In this document: in pieces, positions 8,715-17,110 of the stretch | Layout: every line of letters begins with the position of its first letter | How positions within the stretch are numbered: position 1 is the first letter of the stretch | NCBI GenBank assembly: GCA_905479495.1 | Contig: CAJQMR010000023.1 | Location: 1-64,000 of the forward strand | Reading direction: 5' to 3' | From: an uncultured Anaerolineae bacterium | GTDB lineage: Bacteria > Chloroflexota > Anaerolineae > Promineifilales > Promineifilaceae | DNA: 64,000 bases | Program-made: the position numbers and the translations under genes | Notes under the pieces: model-generated | Database searches by the model: none | Seen by the model: the letters and a program-made list of their open reading frames with translations, nothing else | What the model was told of the DNA's origin: nothing

Positions 8715-9233
8715 ATGGGTCAAAGACGACAAAATTTTGAACAGGAATATGACGAACGAATCATCGACATTACCCGTGTGGCTAAGGTTGTGAAGGGTGG
8801 TCGTCGGTTCGCATTTCGCGTGACTGTGGTAGTTGGTGATAACAAAGGGCGTGTTAGTGTTGGCGTTGGTAAGGCACGTTCTGTGCCAGATGCCATTCGT
8901 AAGGCATTGGATGCAGCCCGTAAATCATTGACGAAGGTGCCGATTGTGGGCAGCACAGTTCCGCATGAAATTATTGGTGTACACGGCGCAGCGCGTGTTT
9001 TGCTTAAGCCGGCTTCGCCTGGTACCGGTGTTATTGCCGGTGGTGGCGTTCGTGCCGTTATTGAAGCCGCCGGGTATAAAGACATTCTGTCTAAATCCCT
9101 GGGCAGTGCGAATGCTTTGAATGTGTTGCAGGCTACTATGAATGGGCTGCGTAATCTGAAAAGCGTTCAAGAGGTAGCTTCGGATCGTGGTAAGGATGTG
9201 GCTGAAGTTACCCCGTTTTGGAGTCGTGACTAA
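8715..9233 (+). CDS. rpsE: 30S ribosomal protein S5
   Basis: uS5, 172 aa. The double-stranded-RNA-binding-like N-terminal domain (RVAKVVKGGRRFAFRVTVVVGD) and the C-terminal GGGVRAVIEAAGYKDILSKSLG are canonical. It contributes to decoding fidelity and mRNA entry. It starts 14 nt after rplR, and its TAA overlaps the rpmD ATG by one base. Confidence 0.99.
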   Translation: MGQRRQNFEQEYDERIIDITRVAKVVKGGRRFAFRVTVVVGDNKGRVSVGVGKARSVPDAIRKALDAARKSLTKVPIVGSTVPHEIIGVHGAARVLLKPASPGTGVIAGGGVRAVIEAAGYKDILSKSLGSANALNVLQATMNGLRNLKSVQEVASDRGKDVAEVTPFWSRD

Positions 9234-9415
9234 TGTCTAAGATACGCATTACGTATACGAAAAGTTCAATTGGTTATAAGAAAGATCAAAAAGGGACCAT
9301 TCGTGCGTTGGGGTTCAGCAAATTGAACCAGACGGTTGAACATGAAGATACGGCCGTTATTCGCGGGATGGTCAATAAAGTTAGTCATTTAGTGACAGTG
9401 GAAGAGGTAGAATAA
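9233..9415 (+). CDS. rpmD: 50S ribosomal protein L30
   Basis: uL30, 60 aa, standard length. It shows IRITYTKSSIGYKKDQKGTIRALG and the HEDTAVIRGMVNKV segment. It overlaps rpsE by one base and is followed after 1 nt by rplO, so translation of the three is coupled. Confidence 0.98.
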   Translation: MSKIRITYTKSSIGYKKDQKGTIRALGFSKLNQTVEHEDTAVIRGMVNKVSHLVTVEEVE

Positions 9416-9416
9416 A

Positions 9417-9872
9417 ATGAAATTGAACGATCTGCGCCCAAATGATGGATCAAAGAAAAAGCGCAAGCGAGTGGGTCGTGGTATTGCTGCCGGGCAGGGA
9501 AAAACTGCCGGTCGTGGTACCAAGGGACAGGGCGCTCGCAGTGGTGGGGGAAAAGGTATTTATTTTGAAGGCGGTCAGCTGCCTTTGGCGCGCCGTTTGC
9601 CCTACAAACGCGGTTTTACCAACATCAACAAAGTTTACTACAAGCCAGTTAACCTCAAAAGCCTGGCCGAGTTTGATTTTGAAGGTGTTGATATAACGCC
9701 AGAAGTTATGTCTGTTGTCGGCCTCATCAAGAAACCAACCGATCCGGTTGTTGTGTTGGGTGATGGCGATTTGGACGTGGCCCTTACTGTAAAAGCCCAT
9801 CGTTTTTCTGCATCTGCTAAAGAGAAAATTGAGGCAGCTGGAGGTACGATCGAGGTGCTCCCCCTTTCATAA
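9417..9872 (+). CDS. rplO: 50S ribosomal protein L15
   Basis: uL15, 151 aa. The glycine-rich basic N-terminal tail (KKRKRVGRGIAAGQGKTAGRG) and FEGGQLPLARRLPYKRGF are diagnostic. The tail threads into 23S rRNA. The ribosome site lies in the end of rpmD (GAAGAGG). The following 55-nt gap carries GGAGG for secY. Confidence 0.99.
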   Translation: MKLNDLRPNDGSKKKRKRVGRGIAAGQGKTAGRGTKGQGARSGGGKGIYFEGGQLPLARRLPYKRGFTNINKVYYKPVNLKSLAEFDFEGVDITPEVMSVVGLIKKPTDPVVVLGDGDLDVALTVKAHRFSASAKEKIEAAGGTIEVLPLS

Positions 9873-9927
9873 CGTGTTGTAGTGGGCAGATAGCCCGGCT
9901 ACTGACACCAACTCTTGGAGGAAAATC

Positions 9928-11304
9928 ATGATCGAATCAGTCAGAGCTGCCTTTTCCTTGCCAGATCTACGCCGTCGTATTCTTTTTACGGTGTTTATTT
10001 TGGTTGTTTATCGCCTGGTAGCCAACATTCCGGTGCCAGGTGTTGACCTGGGTGCATGGCTGCAATTTACAAATACTAGCAGCGGCAACCAGGTTGTTAA
10101 TTTCTTAGATCTTTTGTCTGGAGGCGCGGTACGTAATTTTTCAGTAATGGCCATGGGTGTTTATCCTTACATTACTGCTTCAATTATCATTCAGCTGCTC
10201 ACGCCCATCATTCCGCAGTTGCAAGAGATGGACTCTGAAGGCGAATCTGGACGAAATCGTAAAAATCGTATCACTTATTATTTGACGGTACCGCTTTCGC
10301 TGTTGCAGGCGGTTGGTCAGATTCGCTTGGTTGGTTTTAGTTTGGGTGTTGGTGGCGCCGATGGTTTGGCCCAAATCATGCCCAACTTTGGTTTTGCCCC
10401 CGATCAGCTGCTGCCGACCTTGACCACGCTTTTGGCCATGATGGGCGGCACCATGTTTGCCATTTGGATGGGTGAACTGATCACTGAAGATGGTATTGGT
10501 CAGGGTATTTCTCTGATTATCTTTGGTGGGATCGTGGCCCGAATTTTGCCTGGTGTGGCTGGATTGTTCCAACTGGACGATGCCACAGCGCGTATTTTTA
10601 CAATTATCGCTTTCTTAATTATCACGGTGCTCACTATTTTTGTGATTGTGATTGTGCAGGAAGGTCAGAGGCGAATACCGGTGCAATACGGCCGTCGTGT
10701 ACGTGGTCGTAAAGTGTACCAGGGCCAAAGCAGCTATGTGCCGCTTAAGGTAAACACCGCTGGGATGATTCCGATTATCTTCGCCAATTCGATTCTTATC
10801 TTCCCATCTGTTTTGGCAGGATTGTTTATCAGTGGCAATGGTGGTTTTGTCGATACGGTGGCAACGGCCGTAAGCCGTTTTGGTAATGCCGATCCTACGG
10901 TAGCCCCTGTTGGGTTTGCTATCTACTGGCTTTCCTTTTTTATCCTGGTTGTTGGGTTCACCTTCTTTTACACAGATGTTATGGTGCGCCAGCAAAATAT
11001 CCCGCAAACTTTGCAGCGGCAAGGTGGCTTTATTCCTGGTATTCGTCCCGGTAAACGGACGGAAGATTACATTACAAAAGTGGTGCGCCGCATTACTTTT
11101 GCCGGGGCCATTTTCTTAGGAACCGTTGCTATTTTGCCTGGTATCATGAGTTTAGTTGGCGTTATTTTGAACATACCCGACATTGAGCAAAGCACCTTAG
11201 TTGTTAGCGGGTCTGGGCTCATCATTGTTGTTGGTGTAGTCATCGACACAATGCGCCAATTAGAATCTCAACTGCTCATGCGTCAGTACGAGGGTTTCAT
11301 CTAA
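9928..11304 (+). CDS. secY: Preprotein translocase subunit SecY
   Basis: 458 aa with about ten hydrophobic segments, as expected for the channel of the SecYEG translocon. Signatures include FLDLLSGGAVRNFSVMAMGVYPYI for TM2 and the plug, EGQRRIPVQYGRRVRGR for the cytosolic loop, and NIPQTLQRQGGFIPGIRPGKRTEDYI before TM9. It serves all secreted and membrane proteins seen here. ATG 9928 follows TTGGAGGAAA at 9915-9924. The stop TAA overlaps the adk ATG by one base. Confidence 0.98.
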   Translation: MIESVRAAFSLPDLRRRILFTVFILVVYRLVANIPVPGVDLGAWLQFTNTSSGNQVVNFLDLLSGGAVRNFSVMAMGVYPYITASIIIQLLTPIIPQLQEMDSEGESGRNRKNRITYYLTVPLSLLQAVGQIRLVGFSLGVGGADGLAQIMPNFGFAPDQLLPTLTTLLAMMGGTMFAIWMGELITEDGIGQGISLIIFGGIVARILPGVAGLFQLDDATARIFTIIAFLIITVLTIFVIVIVQEGQRRIPVQYGRRVRGRKVYQGQSSYVPLKVNTAGMIPIIFANSILIFPSVLAGLFISGNGGFVDTVATAVSRFGNADPTVAPVGFAIYWLSFFILVVGFTFFYTDVMVRQQNIPQTLQRQGGFIPGIRPGKRTEDYITKVVRRITFAGAIFLGTVAILPGIMSLVGVILNIPDIEQSTLVVSGSGLIIVVGVVIDTMRQLESQLLMRQYEGFI

Positions 11305-11879
11305 TGAAAACCTTTGTTGTCTTGATGGGTGCACCTGGGGCTGGTAAAGGGACCCAGGCCAAGAAGCTAGAAGCCTCGTTGGGATTACCGCAAGTGGCCA
11401 CGGGCGATCTATTTCGGGCGAACTTAAAAAACGAAACCGAACTAGGTAAGCTGGCCCGTACCTATATGGATAAAGGCGAGCTGGTACCCGATGAAGTGAC
11501 CGTGGCTATGGTGCGAGATCGGTTGTCACAGCCAGATTGTGTGCATGGGGCAATTCTTGATGGATTTCCCAGAACAACTGCCCAGGCAAAAGCGTTGGAT
11601 GAATTGCTTAATGAATTTTCTGCCAAAATTGCCATTGTGCCATTCATAGACGTGAGTCAGGATGTTTTGGTTGAACGGTTGGCTAAACGGGCTGAAATTG
11701 AAGGTCGAGCTGACGACAACGAAGAAACGATTCGCGTACGAATGGAAGTGTATCAGTCTGAGACAGCGCCATTGCTTGCGTATTACGATGAAAAAGGGCT
11801 GCTCGTTAAGATTAATGGCGAGCAATCAATTCATCAAGTGACTGAAGATCTGACCGAAGTTGTGCAGGAAGTGATGTAA
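11304..11879 (+). CDS. adk: Adenylate kinase
   Basis: 191 aa. The P-loop GAPGAGKGT lies near residue 9, DGFPRT near residue 90 and the LID region at KRAEIEGRADDNEET. The LID is the short form without a four-cysteine zinc site. It interconverts ATP + AMP and 2 ADP. It is fused to secY by a TAATG overlap, the usual secY-adk pairing, but the genes that normally follow (map, infA) are absent. Confidence 0.98.
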   Translation: MKTFVVLMGAPGAGKGTQAKKLEASLGLPQVATGDLFRANLKNETELGKLARTYMDKGELVPDEVTVAMVRDRLSQPDCVHGAILDGFPRTTAQAKALDELLNEFSAKIAIVPFIDVSQDVLVERLAKRAEIEGRADDNEETIRVRMEVYQSETAPLLAYYDEKGLLVKINGEQSIHQVTEDLTEVVQEVM

Positions 11880-12028
11880 AAAAGCAATTTCTGGACAGAA
11901 TAAACGATTGATGGCAAAATAGTAGATTGCTTTGGATACAAACAAACAACTATTTTCTCAAGATTTTTTACCAGAAATGATATGTGATGAACAGCCTGAT
12001 GAATATGAGGTTGTTTTAGGAGTTAAAG

Positions 12029-12142
12029 ATGAAGGTATCAGCGTCTGTTAAACGTCGTTGCCCAAAGTGCAAAATTATCAAGCGGAAAGGTGTTGTACGC
12101 GTGATTTGTTCTGACCCAAATCACAAGCAGCGCCAGGGTTAA
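12029..12142 (+). CDS. rpmJ: 50S ribosomal protein L36
   Basis: A 37-aa protein, MKVSASVKRRCPKCKIIKRK followed by GVVRVICSDPNHKQRQG, which is bL36 in its zinc form: C11, C14, C27 and H32. TTAGGAG at 12016-12022 precedes ATG 12029. The 149-nt gap from adk is too short for infA and holds only a weak dyad (AAAGCAAT 11881-11888, ATTGCTTT 11926-11933). Confidence 0.97.
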   Translation: MKVSASVKRRCPKCKIIKRKGVVRVICSDPNHKQRQG

Positions 12143-12204
12143 AAGGGAGCTGTGTCAGCGGAGCTTGGCACAGGATGATCTCGTAAGGATTTTCTGGAGG
12201 AATT

Positions 12205-12585
12205 ATGGCACGTATTGCTGGTGTGGATATCCCCCGTAATAAGCGGGTAGAAATTAGTCTGACTTATATTTATGGCATTGGTAAGACAGCCAGTCAGGCT
12301 ATTATTGAGAAGGCTGGTGTTGATCCCAACACACGCGTTCAAGACTTGTCAGAAAGTGAAGTAACGCAGCTGCGTCAGATCATTGACAATGATTTTATTG
12401 TGGAAGGTGATTTGCGGCGCGAAGTTGCAATGAATATTAAGCGTCTGACGGAAATTGGTTGTTATCGTGGCTTGCGCCACCGTCGTCACTTGCCTGTGCA
12501 TGGCCAGCGGACAAAGACCAATGCTCGTTCACGCAAGGGTCCCAAGAAGACCGTTGCCGGACGTGGCCGTCGTAAGGGCAAATAA
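12205..12585 (+). CDS. rpsM: 30S ribosomal protein S13
   Basis: uS13, 126 aa. It opens with MARIAGVDIPRNKRVEI, has YIYGIGKTASQAII and ends in the RGLRHRRHLPVHGQRTKTNAR signature. It bridges the head to the large subunit. ATG 12205 follows CTGGAGG. First gene of the alpha cluster (S13-S11-S4-rpoA-L17). Confidence 0.99.
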   Translation: MARIAGVDIPRNKRVEISLTYIYGIGKTASQAIIEKAGVDPNTRVQDLSESEVTQLRQIIDNDFIVEGDLRREVAMNIKRLTEIGCYRGLRHRRHLPVHGQRTKTNARSRKGPKKTVAGRGRRKGK

Positions 12586-12666
12586 TATTTAATTGATTTT
12601 GATTTGAGATGGACTGGAAAATGGCTTTTTTGGCCCCAGCTCATTGTTTAGGTTTTAGGAGACGGA

Positions 12667-13059
12667 ATGGGACGTAGAAGACAGACTCAAACCCGCAAGA
12701 AAGTAAAGCGGATGGTGCCTCAAGGTCAGGCACACATTTTTGCTACCTTTAATAACACCATTGTGACTATCACTGACATGGGTGGCAACACTATCTCTTG
12801 GGCAAGCGCTGGTAGCTCTGGGTTCAAGGGCTCACGCAAGAGCACACCGTATGCCGCGCGACTGGCTGCTCAAAGTGCAGCTCGCACCGCCCAAGAAAGC
12901 GGTATGCAGGAACTGGATGTTATTGTGAAAGGGCCTGGTCCAGGTCGTGAGCAAGCCATTCGTTCTTTGCAGGCTTCTGGCATTCGGGTAAAAAGCATTC
13001 GCGATATTACGCCTGTGCCCCATAATGGGTGCCGCCCCAAGAAGAAGCGTCGCGTTTAA
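12667..13059 (+). CDS. rpsK: 30S ribosomal protein S11
   Basis: uS11, 130 aa. It shows AHIFATFNNTIVTITDMGGN, GFKGSRKSTPYAAR and the C-terminal DITPVPHNGCRPKKKRRV signature. It lines the mRNA exit on the platform. ATG 12667 follows TTAGGAGACGGA. The 162-nt gap that follows, before rpsD, contains structured sequence. Confidence 0.99.
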   Translation: MGRRRQTQTRKKVKRMVPQGQAHIFATFNNTIVTITDMGGNTISWASAGSSGFKGSRKSTPYAARLAAQSAARTAQESGMQELDVIVKGPGPGREQAIRSLQASGIRVKSIRDITPVPHNGCRPKKKRRV

Positions 13060-13118
13060 TTTTTTGTTTACTAATTGTGTGTCCGGTTTATTGAAGCTGG
13101 AAGCATAATTTATTATTC

Positions 13119-13195
13119 AAAGTCATTTCATTGACTTTTACAGTTTATTGGTTTTTGAGAGGGATGAAGGGGTGTGCCACACCTGTAAACCTCTC
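13119..13195 (+). promoter_or_regulatory. Structured leader before rpsD
   Basis: The gap between rpsK and rpsD holds two dyads. AAAGTCA (13119-13125) pairs with TGACTTT (13132-13138). GAGAGG (13157-13162) pairs with CCTCTC (13190-13195), enclosing GGTGTG/CACACC (13171-13183), and is followed by GTTTTAG. It could be a partial terminator or a site where S4 controls its own synthesis, as is known for rpsD leaders in Bacillus and the alpha operon leader in E. coli. Function here is inference. Confidence 0.4.
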
Positions 13196-13221
13196 GTTTT
13201 AGCTTGATTACGGAGGTTAAG

Positions 13222-13863
13222 TTGGCAAGGTATACTGGTCCAGTATGTAAGCTTTGTCGCCGTGAAGGTGAAAAGCTGTTTTTGAAGGGGTCTCGTTGTT
13301 TAACCCCAAAATGCTCTTTTGAGCGTCGTTCTTATCCCCCTGGGGAACATGGTCGCGATAATCAATTCCGCCGTGGACGCGCTTCTGACTATTTGTTGCA
13401 GCTGCGCGAAAAACAAAAGGCACGCCGTATTTATGGCGTGATGGAGCGTCAGTTCAGTCGTTATTTCCGGCGCGCGACGCAGCGTGTTGGCCTGACGGGT
13501 ACCAATTTGTTGGTTCTTTTAGAAACCCGATTAGACAATGTTATCTATCGCTTGGGTTGGGCCGATTCCCGGTCACAGGCTCGCCAATTGGTGCAGCATG
13601 GTCACATTACGCTGAACGGCCGTAAAACAAATGTGCCTTCCGCCCTGGTTTCCACTGGTGACGTCGTTGGTGTTCGCTCAGAAAGTATGCGCAATAGCTA
13701 CTTTAAAGTTCTGCGTGAAGACTTGGATGATCGTCAGGTGCCGCGCTGGTTGTCTTTGGACACCCGCAACGTGTCGGCAAATGTTTTGAATTTACCTGCT
13801 CGTGATGACATTGATGTGTCTATTAATGAGCAGCTTGTTGTTGAATATTACTCCCGGCGGTAA
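13222..13863 (+). CDS. rpsD: 30S ribosomal protein S4, zinc-binding type
   Basis: uS4, 213 aa from TTG 13222, giving ARYTGPVCKLCRREG. The N-terminal cysteines of the C+ form are visible (CKLC, then CLTPKC), followed by the S4 RNA-binding domain (RLDNVIYRLGWADSRSQARQLV). TTG is chosen over an upstream in-frame codon because GGAGG at 13212-13216 lies 5 nt before it and the start matches the family. S4 initiates assembly of the small-subunit body. Confidence 0.97.
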   Translation: MARYTGPVCKLCRREGEKLFLKGSRCLTPKCSFERRSYPPGEHGRDNQFRRGRASDYLLQLREKQKARRIYGVMERQFSRYFRRATQRVGLTGTNLLVLLETRLDNVIYRLGWADSRSQARQLVQHGHITLNGRKTNVPSALVSTGDVVGVRSESMRNSYFKVLREDLDDRQVPRWLSLDTRNVSANVLNLPARDDIDVSINEQLVVEYYSRR

Positions 13864-13903
13864 TTTTTAACCGTCCCGAGCCTAGCATAGGGAGGTATGT
13901 ACG

Positions 13904-14863
13904 TTGGCTATTAGTAATCTTATACTGCCCAAAATTGAAAGCACCGCGATGTCGCGTGAATACGGCCGTTTTATCCTCGGGCCATTAGAAAGAGGGTATG
14001 GTACGACCTTGGGCAACGCTCTGCGCCGCGTCTTGCTTGCATCATTGCCGGGGGCTGCCATTACATCTATTCGCGTAACCGATGTGCCACATGAGTTTTC
14101 GGCCATTGAGCACGTTCGCGAAGATATGATGCAACTGATTCTGCACATTAAGCAGTTGCGTTTAAAACTACACGGCACCGATACGGCCCGCTTGCGGCTA
14201 GAAGTTCATGGTGCGGGTACCGTTACCGCAGCAGATATTCAGACGCCCCCCGAGGTCGAAATCATCAACCCCGATCTGTATCTTTTTACAGTCGATTCTG
14301 ATGATGCCTTTTTAGAAATTGAGATGACGGCAGAAACCGGTCGTGGCTATTCCCCAGCTGAAGAGCGGGGTCGCCTGCCCATCGGCGAGCTGCCCGTTGA
14401 TGCTATTTTTAGCCCGATTCGGCGCGTTGGTTATGAAGTTGAAAAAACCCGCGTTGGACAGGCGGCTAATTATGATCGCGTCATCATGCAAATCTGGACG
14501 GATGGCACCATTAAGCCAGAAGAATCGCTGGCCCAATCAGCCCAAATTATGATGCAATATTTGCGGCCGATTGCAGGTGTAAGCGAAGAAACCTTCTTGC
14601 CTGTTGAAGAGGAAGAAGGCGCTATCCCGAACGAAATTTATGACACGCCGATTGAGCAGCTTGATCTGAGCGTCCGCGTTTTCAATTCGTTGAAGCGGAC
14701 TGGAATCACCAAAGTCGGTGAAATGTTGGATATGCTAGAACGTGGTGAAGAGACCATGCTGGCCATTCGCAACTTTGGTGAAAAATCCCTGGATGAATTG
14801 AAAGATCAATTACGCGCTAAAGGCTTTTTGAAAGATGAGGAAGGTGAGACGGCTGCTGTATAG
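13904..14863 (+). CDS. rpoA: RNA polymerase subunit alpha
   Basis: 319 aa. The N-terminal domain has the assembly segment RFILGPLERGYGTTLGNALRR, and the C-terminal domain ends in the helix-hairpin-helix region (FNSLKRTGITKVGEML, NFGEKSLDELKDQL) that contacts UP elements and activators. It starts at TTG 13904 behind GGGAGG (13890-13895). Its place between S4 and L17 is the standard alpha-operon position. Confidence 0.98.
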   Translation: MAISNLILPKIESTAMSREYGRFILGPLERGYGTTLGNALRRVLLASLPGAAITSIRVTDVPHEFSAIEHVREDMMQLILHIKQLRLKLHGTDTARLRLEVHGAGTVTAADIQTPPEVEIINPDLYLFTVDSDDAFLEIEMTAETGRGYSPAEERGRLPIGELPVDAIFSPIRRVGYEVEKTRVGQAANYDRVIMQIWTDGTIKPEESLAQSAQIMMQYLRPIAGVSEETFLPVEEEEGAIPNEIYDTPIEQLDLSVRVFNSLKRTGITKVGEMLDMLERGEETMLAIRNFGEKSLDELKDQLRAKGFLKDEEGETAAV

Positions 14864-14899
14864 CAACGGCCGTTTCCCTATAATAAAGAGGTAAACATC

Positions 14900-15322
14900 A
14901 TGCGACACAGAGTAAGCGGTCGTAGATTGGGTCGAGACACTGCTCACCGCAAAGCATTACGCAAAAACATGATTGCAGAGCTGCTCATCCATGAAGAAAT
15001 ATTGACCACAGAAGCAAAAGCAAGAATGCTGCGTCCAGCAGCTGAAAAAATTATTACCCTGGCCAAGCGTGGCCTGGCCAAGGGTGATCCGGCACAAGCT
15101 GTGCATGCGCGGCGTTTAGCCGCTGCCCGTATTTCCCGCTTTCGCCAGGCAGAAGATGAGTCAGGCGATATGGAAGAAGTTGATGTTGTTAAAAAACTAT
15201 TTGATGACATCGCTCCCCGCTTTGCTGATCGGCCAGGTGGGTACACACGCATGGTCAAAATAGGCAAGCGTTCTGGTGATAATGCCGACATGGCAATGAT
15301 CATGTTGGTTAATGAGGAGTAA
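14900..15322 (+). CDS. rplQ: 50S ribosomal protein L17
   Basis: bL17, 140 aa. RHRVSGRRLGRDTAHRKAL at the start and the GGYTRMVKIGKRSGDNADM end are canonical. An acidic linker (ESGDMEEVDVV) makes it longer than the common 117-127 aa. AAAGAGG precedes ATG 14900. TATAAT occurs at 14879-14884, but no convincing -35 element accompanies it. Confidence 0.98.
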   Translation: MRHRVSGRRLGRDTAHRKALRKNMIAELLIHEEILTTEAKARMLRPAAEKIITLAKRGLAKGDPAQAVHARRLAAARISRFRQAEDESGDMEEVDVVKKLFDDIAPRFADRPGGYTRMVKIGKRSGDNADMAMIMLVNEE

Positions 15323-15325
15323 TGC

Positions 15326-16084
15326 TTGCCAACGTATGCTGCTCTGACTGCCTATGATGGCACAGAGTATCATGGTTTTCAGCGGCAGGTTGAGACTCAG
15401 CCGACCGTACAGAGCACAATTGAAAACGTTCTGAGTCAGCTAGCCCGCCAACCCGTTACGTTGCTTGGCTCAGGACGAACAGACAGTGGTGTTCATGCAG
15501 TTGGTCAGGTCATTACTTTTTCTTTCGACTGGCGGCATAGCAGTGAGGACTTAAGAAGAGCACTCAATGCGAATTTGCCAGAAGATATTGCAATTTTACA
15601 ACTGAAACAGGTCTCCGCCTCCTTTCATCCACGGTTTGATGCCCTGAGAAGAGCCTATATTTACCAGGTTTACGATGGGCCAACTCGCCATCCGCTAAAA
15701 CGCCGTTTTAGCTGGCATGTTTACAAGCCATTGGATGAGGCAAAAATGAACCAGGCAGCACAGGTGTTGCTTGGGGTGCACAATTTTGCCACGTTTGGCC
15801 AGCCGCCGCAGGGTAACAACTATGTGCGTGAGCTGTTCATGGCAGAATGGACTCGTTCAGGAACTGATTTACAGTTTCGCATTGAGGCCAATGCTTTCTT
15901 GTACCGAATGGTACGCAGCATTGTGGGCAGTTTAAAACTGGTAGGAGAAGGGACCTGGACTATTGAAGAGTTTGTACGGGCGTTTAAGGCTGCAAGCCGT
16001 GATGCCTGCGGCACGGTTGCCCCGCCACAAGGTCTTCAACTCGTTTCTATTACATATGAAAACCTAAGCTGGTCTGCGACGTAA
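15326..16084 (+). CDS. truA: tRNA pseudouridine(38-40) synthase
   Basis: 252 aa. The catalytic motif GSGRTDSGVHAVGQV holds the active-site aspartate, and AYDGTEYHGFQRQ at the start and NAFLYRMVRSIVGSL near the end are typical of TruA. It modifies U38-U40 in the anticodon stem-loop. It starts at TTG 15326, with GAGGAG of the ribosome site within the end of rplQ, 3 nt after the rplQ stop. rplQ-truA-rplM-rpsI is a common order. Confidence 0.97.
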   Translation: MPTYAALTAYDGTEYHGFQRQVETQPTVQSTIENVLSQLARQPVTLLGSGRTDSGVHAVGQVITFSFDWRHSSEDLRRALNANLPEDIAILQLKQVSASFHPRFDALRRAYIYQVYDGPTRHPLKRRFSWHVYKPLDEAKMNQAAQVLLGVHNFATFGQPPQGNNYVRELFMAEWTRSGTDLQFRIEANAFLYRMVRSIVGSLKLVGEGTWTIEEFVRAFKAASRDACGTVAPPQGLQLVSITYENLSWSAT

Positions 16085-16124
16085 ATTGGAAATGCAGACA
16101 GTTTAGTGGTTAGGAGAAAGCGGC

Positions 16125-16553
16125 ATGAAAACGTTCATCACAAAACCGGCCGAAGTTGAGCGCCAATGGTTTATTGTCGATGCCCAGGGTCAAACATTGG
16201 GGCGTTTAGCGTCTCGTATAGCGACCATTTTGCGTGGCAAACATAAGCCAGGATTTTCCCCTTCGGTGGACTGCGGTGATTATGTAATTGTAATCAATGC
16301 AGAAAAAATTCATGTAACGGGTCGTCGGCTGGATCAGAAGGTTTATTATCGGCATTCTGGTTACCCCGGTGGTCTAACTGAAATTACGCTGCGGGAGCAG
16401 TTAGAAAGATTCCCGACCCGGCCAATAGAATTGGCGGTTAAAGGAATGTTGCCCAAGAATAAGCTGGGGCGCAAAATGATTAAAAAGCTGAAAGTATATG
16501 CGGGCGAAGAGCATCCGCATCAGGCACAGCTGCCTGTTTCGCTGGAACTGTAG
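16125..16553 (+). CDS. rplM: 50S ribosomal protein L13
   Basis: uL13, 142 aa. It shows WFIVDAQGQTLGRLASRIA, the KHKPGFSPSVDCGDYVIVINA region and AVKGMLPKNKLGRKMIKKL. It is an early-assembly 23S rRNA binder. TTAGGAGAAAG precedes ATG 16125. It is paired with rpsI as in most bacteria. Confidence 0.99.
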   Translation: MKTFITKPAEVERQWFIVDAQGQTLGRLASRIATILRGKHKPGFSPSVDCGDYVIVINAEKIHVTGRRLDQKVYYRHSGYPGGLTEITLREQLERFPTRPIELAVKGMLPKNKLGRKMIKKLKVYAGEEHPHQAQLPVSLEL

Positions 16554-16564
16554 GAGATTAGAAG

Positions 16565-16975
16565 ATGGCAGAAGAATCAAGACGGTATTATGAAGGAATT
16601 GGCCGCCGCAAACGTGCTTCTGCGCGGGTGCGCATTTATCTCGATAGCGATGCCGAAGGTAACTTTGTGGTCAATGGTAAAGACGTGAAGGAGTTTTTCC
16701 CGCGTTTTGGTGATTACTTGACATTGACTGGTCCTCTGGCAGATACAGAGCTAATGGGTAAAGTGGATGTGAGTGTTCATATTAACGGTGGTGGTATCAC
16801 TGGCCAGACCAGTGCTGTGCGGTTAGGTTTGGCGCGTGCTCTGGTTAAATATGATGAAAATCTGCGTGTTTCCTTGCGTGCCGGGGGGCATTTGACCCGC
16901 GACGCACGCATTAAGGAACGTAAAAAGCCAGGTTTGAAGCGTGCCCGTAAGGCGCCAACGTATACCAAGCGTTAA
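16565..16975 (+). CDS. rpsI: 30S ribosomal protein S9
   Basis: uS9, 136 aa. YYEGIGRRKRASARVRIY at the start, NGGGITGQTSAVRLGLARAL in the middle and the KKPGLKRARKAPTYTKR end are diagnostic. The C-terminal lysine-arginine tail reaches the P-site tRNA anticodon loop. Last gene of the ribosomal block; two hairpins follow. Confidence 0.99.
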   Translation: MAEESRRYYEGIGRRKRASARVRIYLDSDAEGNFVVNGKDVKEFFPRFGDYLTLTGPLADTELMGKVDVSVHINGGGITGQTSAVRLGLARALVKYDENLRVSLRAGGHLTRDARIKERKKPGLKRARKAPTYTKR

Positions 16976-16983
16976 GTTGTTGG

Positions 16984-17034
16984 GTAAAAGTGAAAGTTTC
17001 ATTTTTCTGAATTTTATAACTTTCCTGCTTTTAC
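16984..17034 (+). repeat. GTAAAAG palindromic element, copy 1
   Basis: GTAAAAG (16984-16990) pairs with CTTTTAC (17028-17034), and GAAAGTT (16992-16998) with AACTTTC (17018-17024), making an interrupted 14-bp stem 8 nt after the rpsI stop. The right-hand 19 nt (17018-17036) recur at 62,190-62,208 with one mismatch, so this is a member of a repeat family placed at a gene's 3' end. It may also act as a terminator or an RNA-stability hairpin. Confidence 0.6.
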
Positions 17035-17058
17035 ATGCGTTCTACAAATAATCATTAA

Positions 17059-17086
17059 AAAGGCGAGACTTAGCTCTCGTCTTTTT
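17059..17086 (+). terminator. Intrinsic terminator of the ribosomal superoperon
   Basis: AAAGGCGAGA (17059-17068) pairs with TCTCGTCTTT (17075-17084), 10 bp with one G-U, a 6-nt loop, and a T-rich run ending at 17,086. It lies between rpsI and the next gene and probably ends the transcript that began upstream of tuf. Confidence 0.8.
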
Positions 17087-17110
17087 GCTTTGGGGAAATA
17101 GGGTGATTTG

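Noticed and set aside
11880..12028. A hidden infA or other small gene between adk and rpmJ
   Set aside because: All frames were read; none gives an IF-1-like or other recognisable protein and the space is too short.
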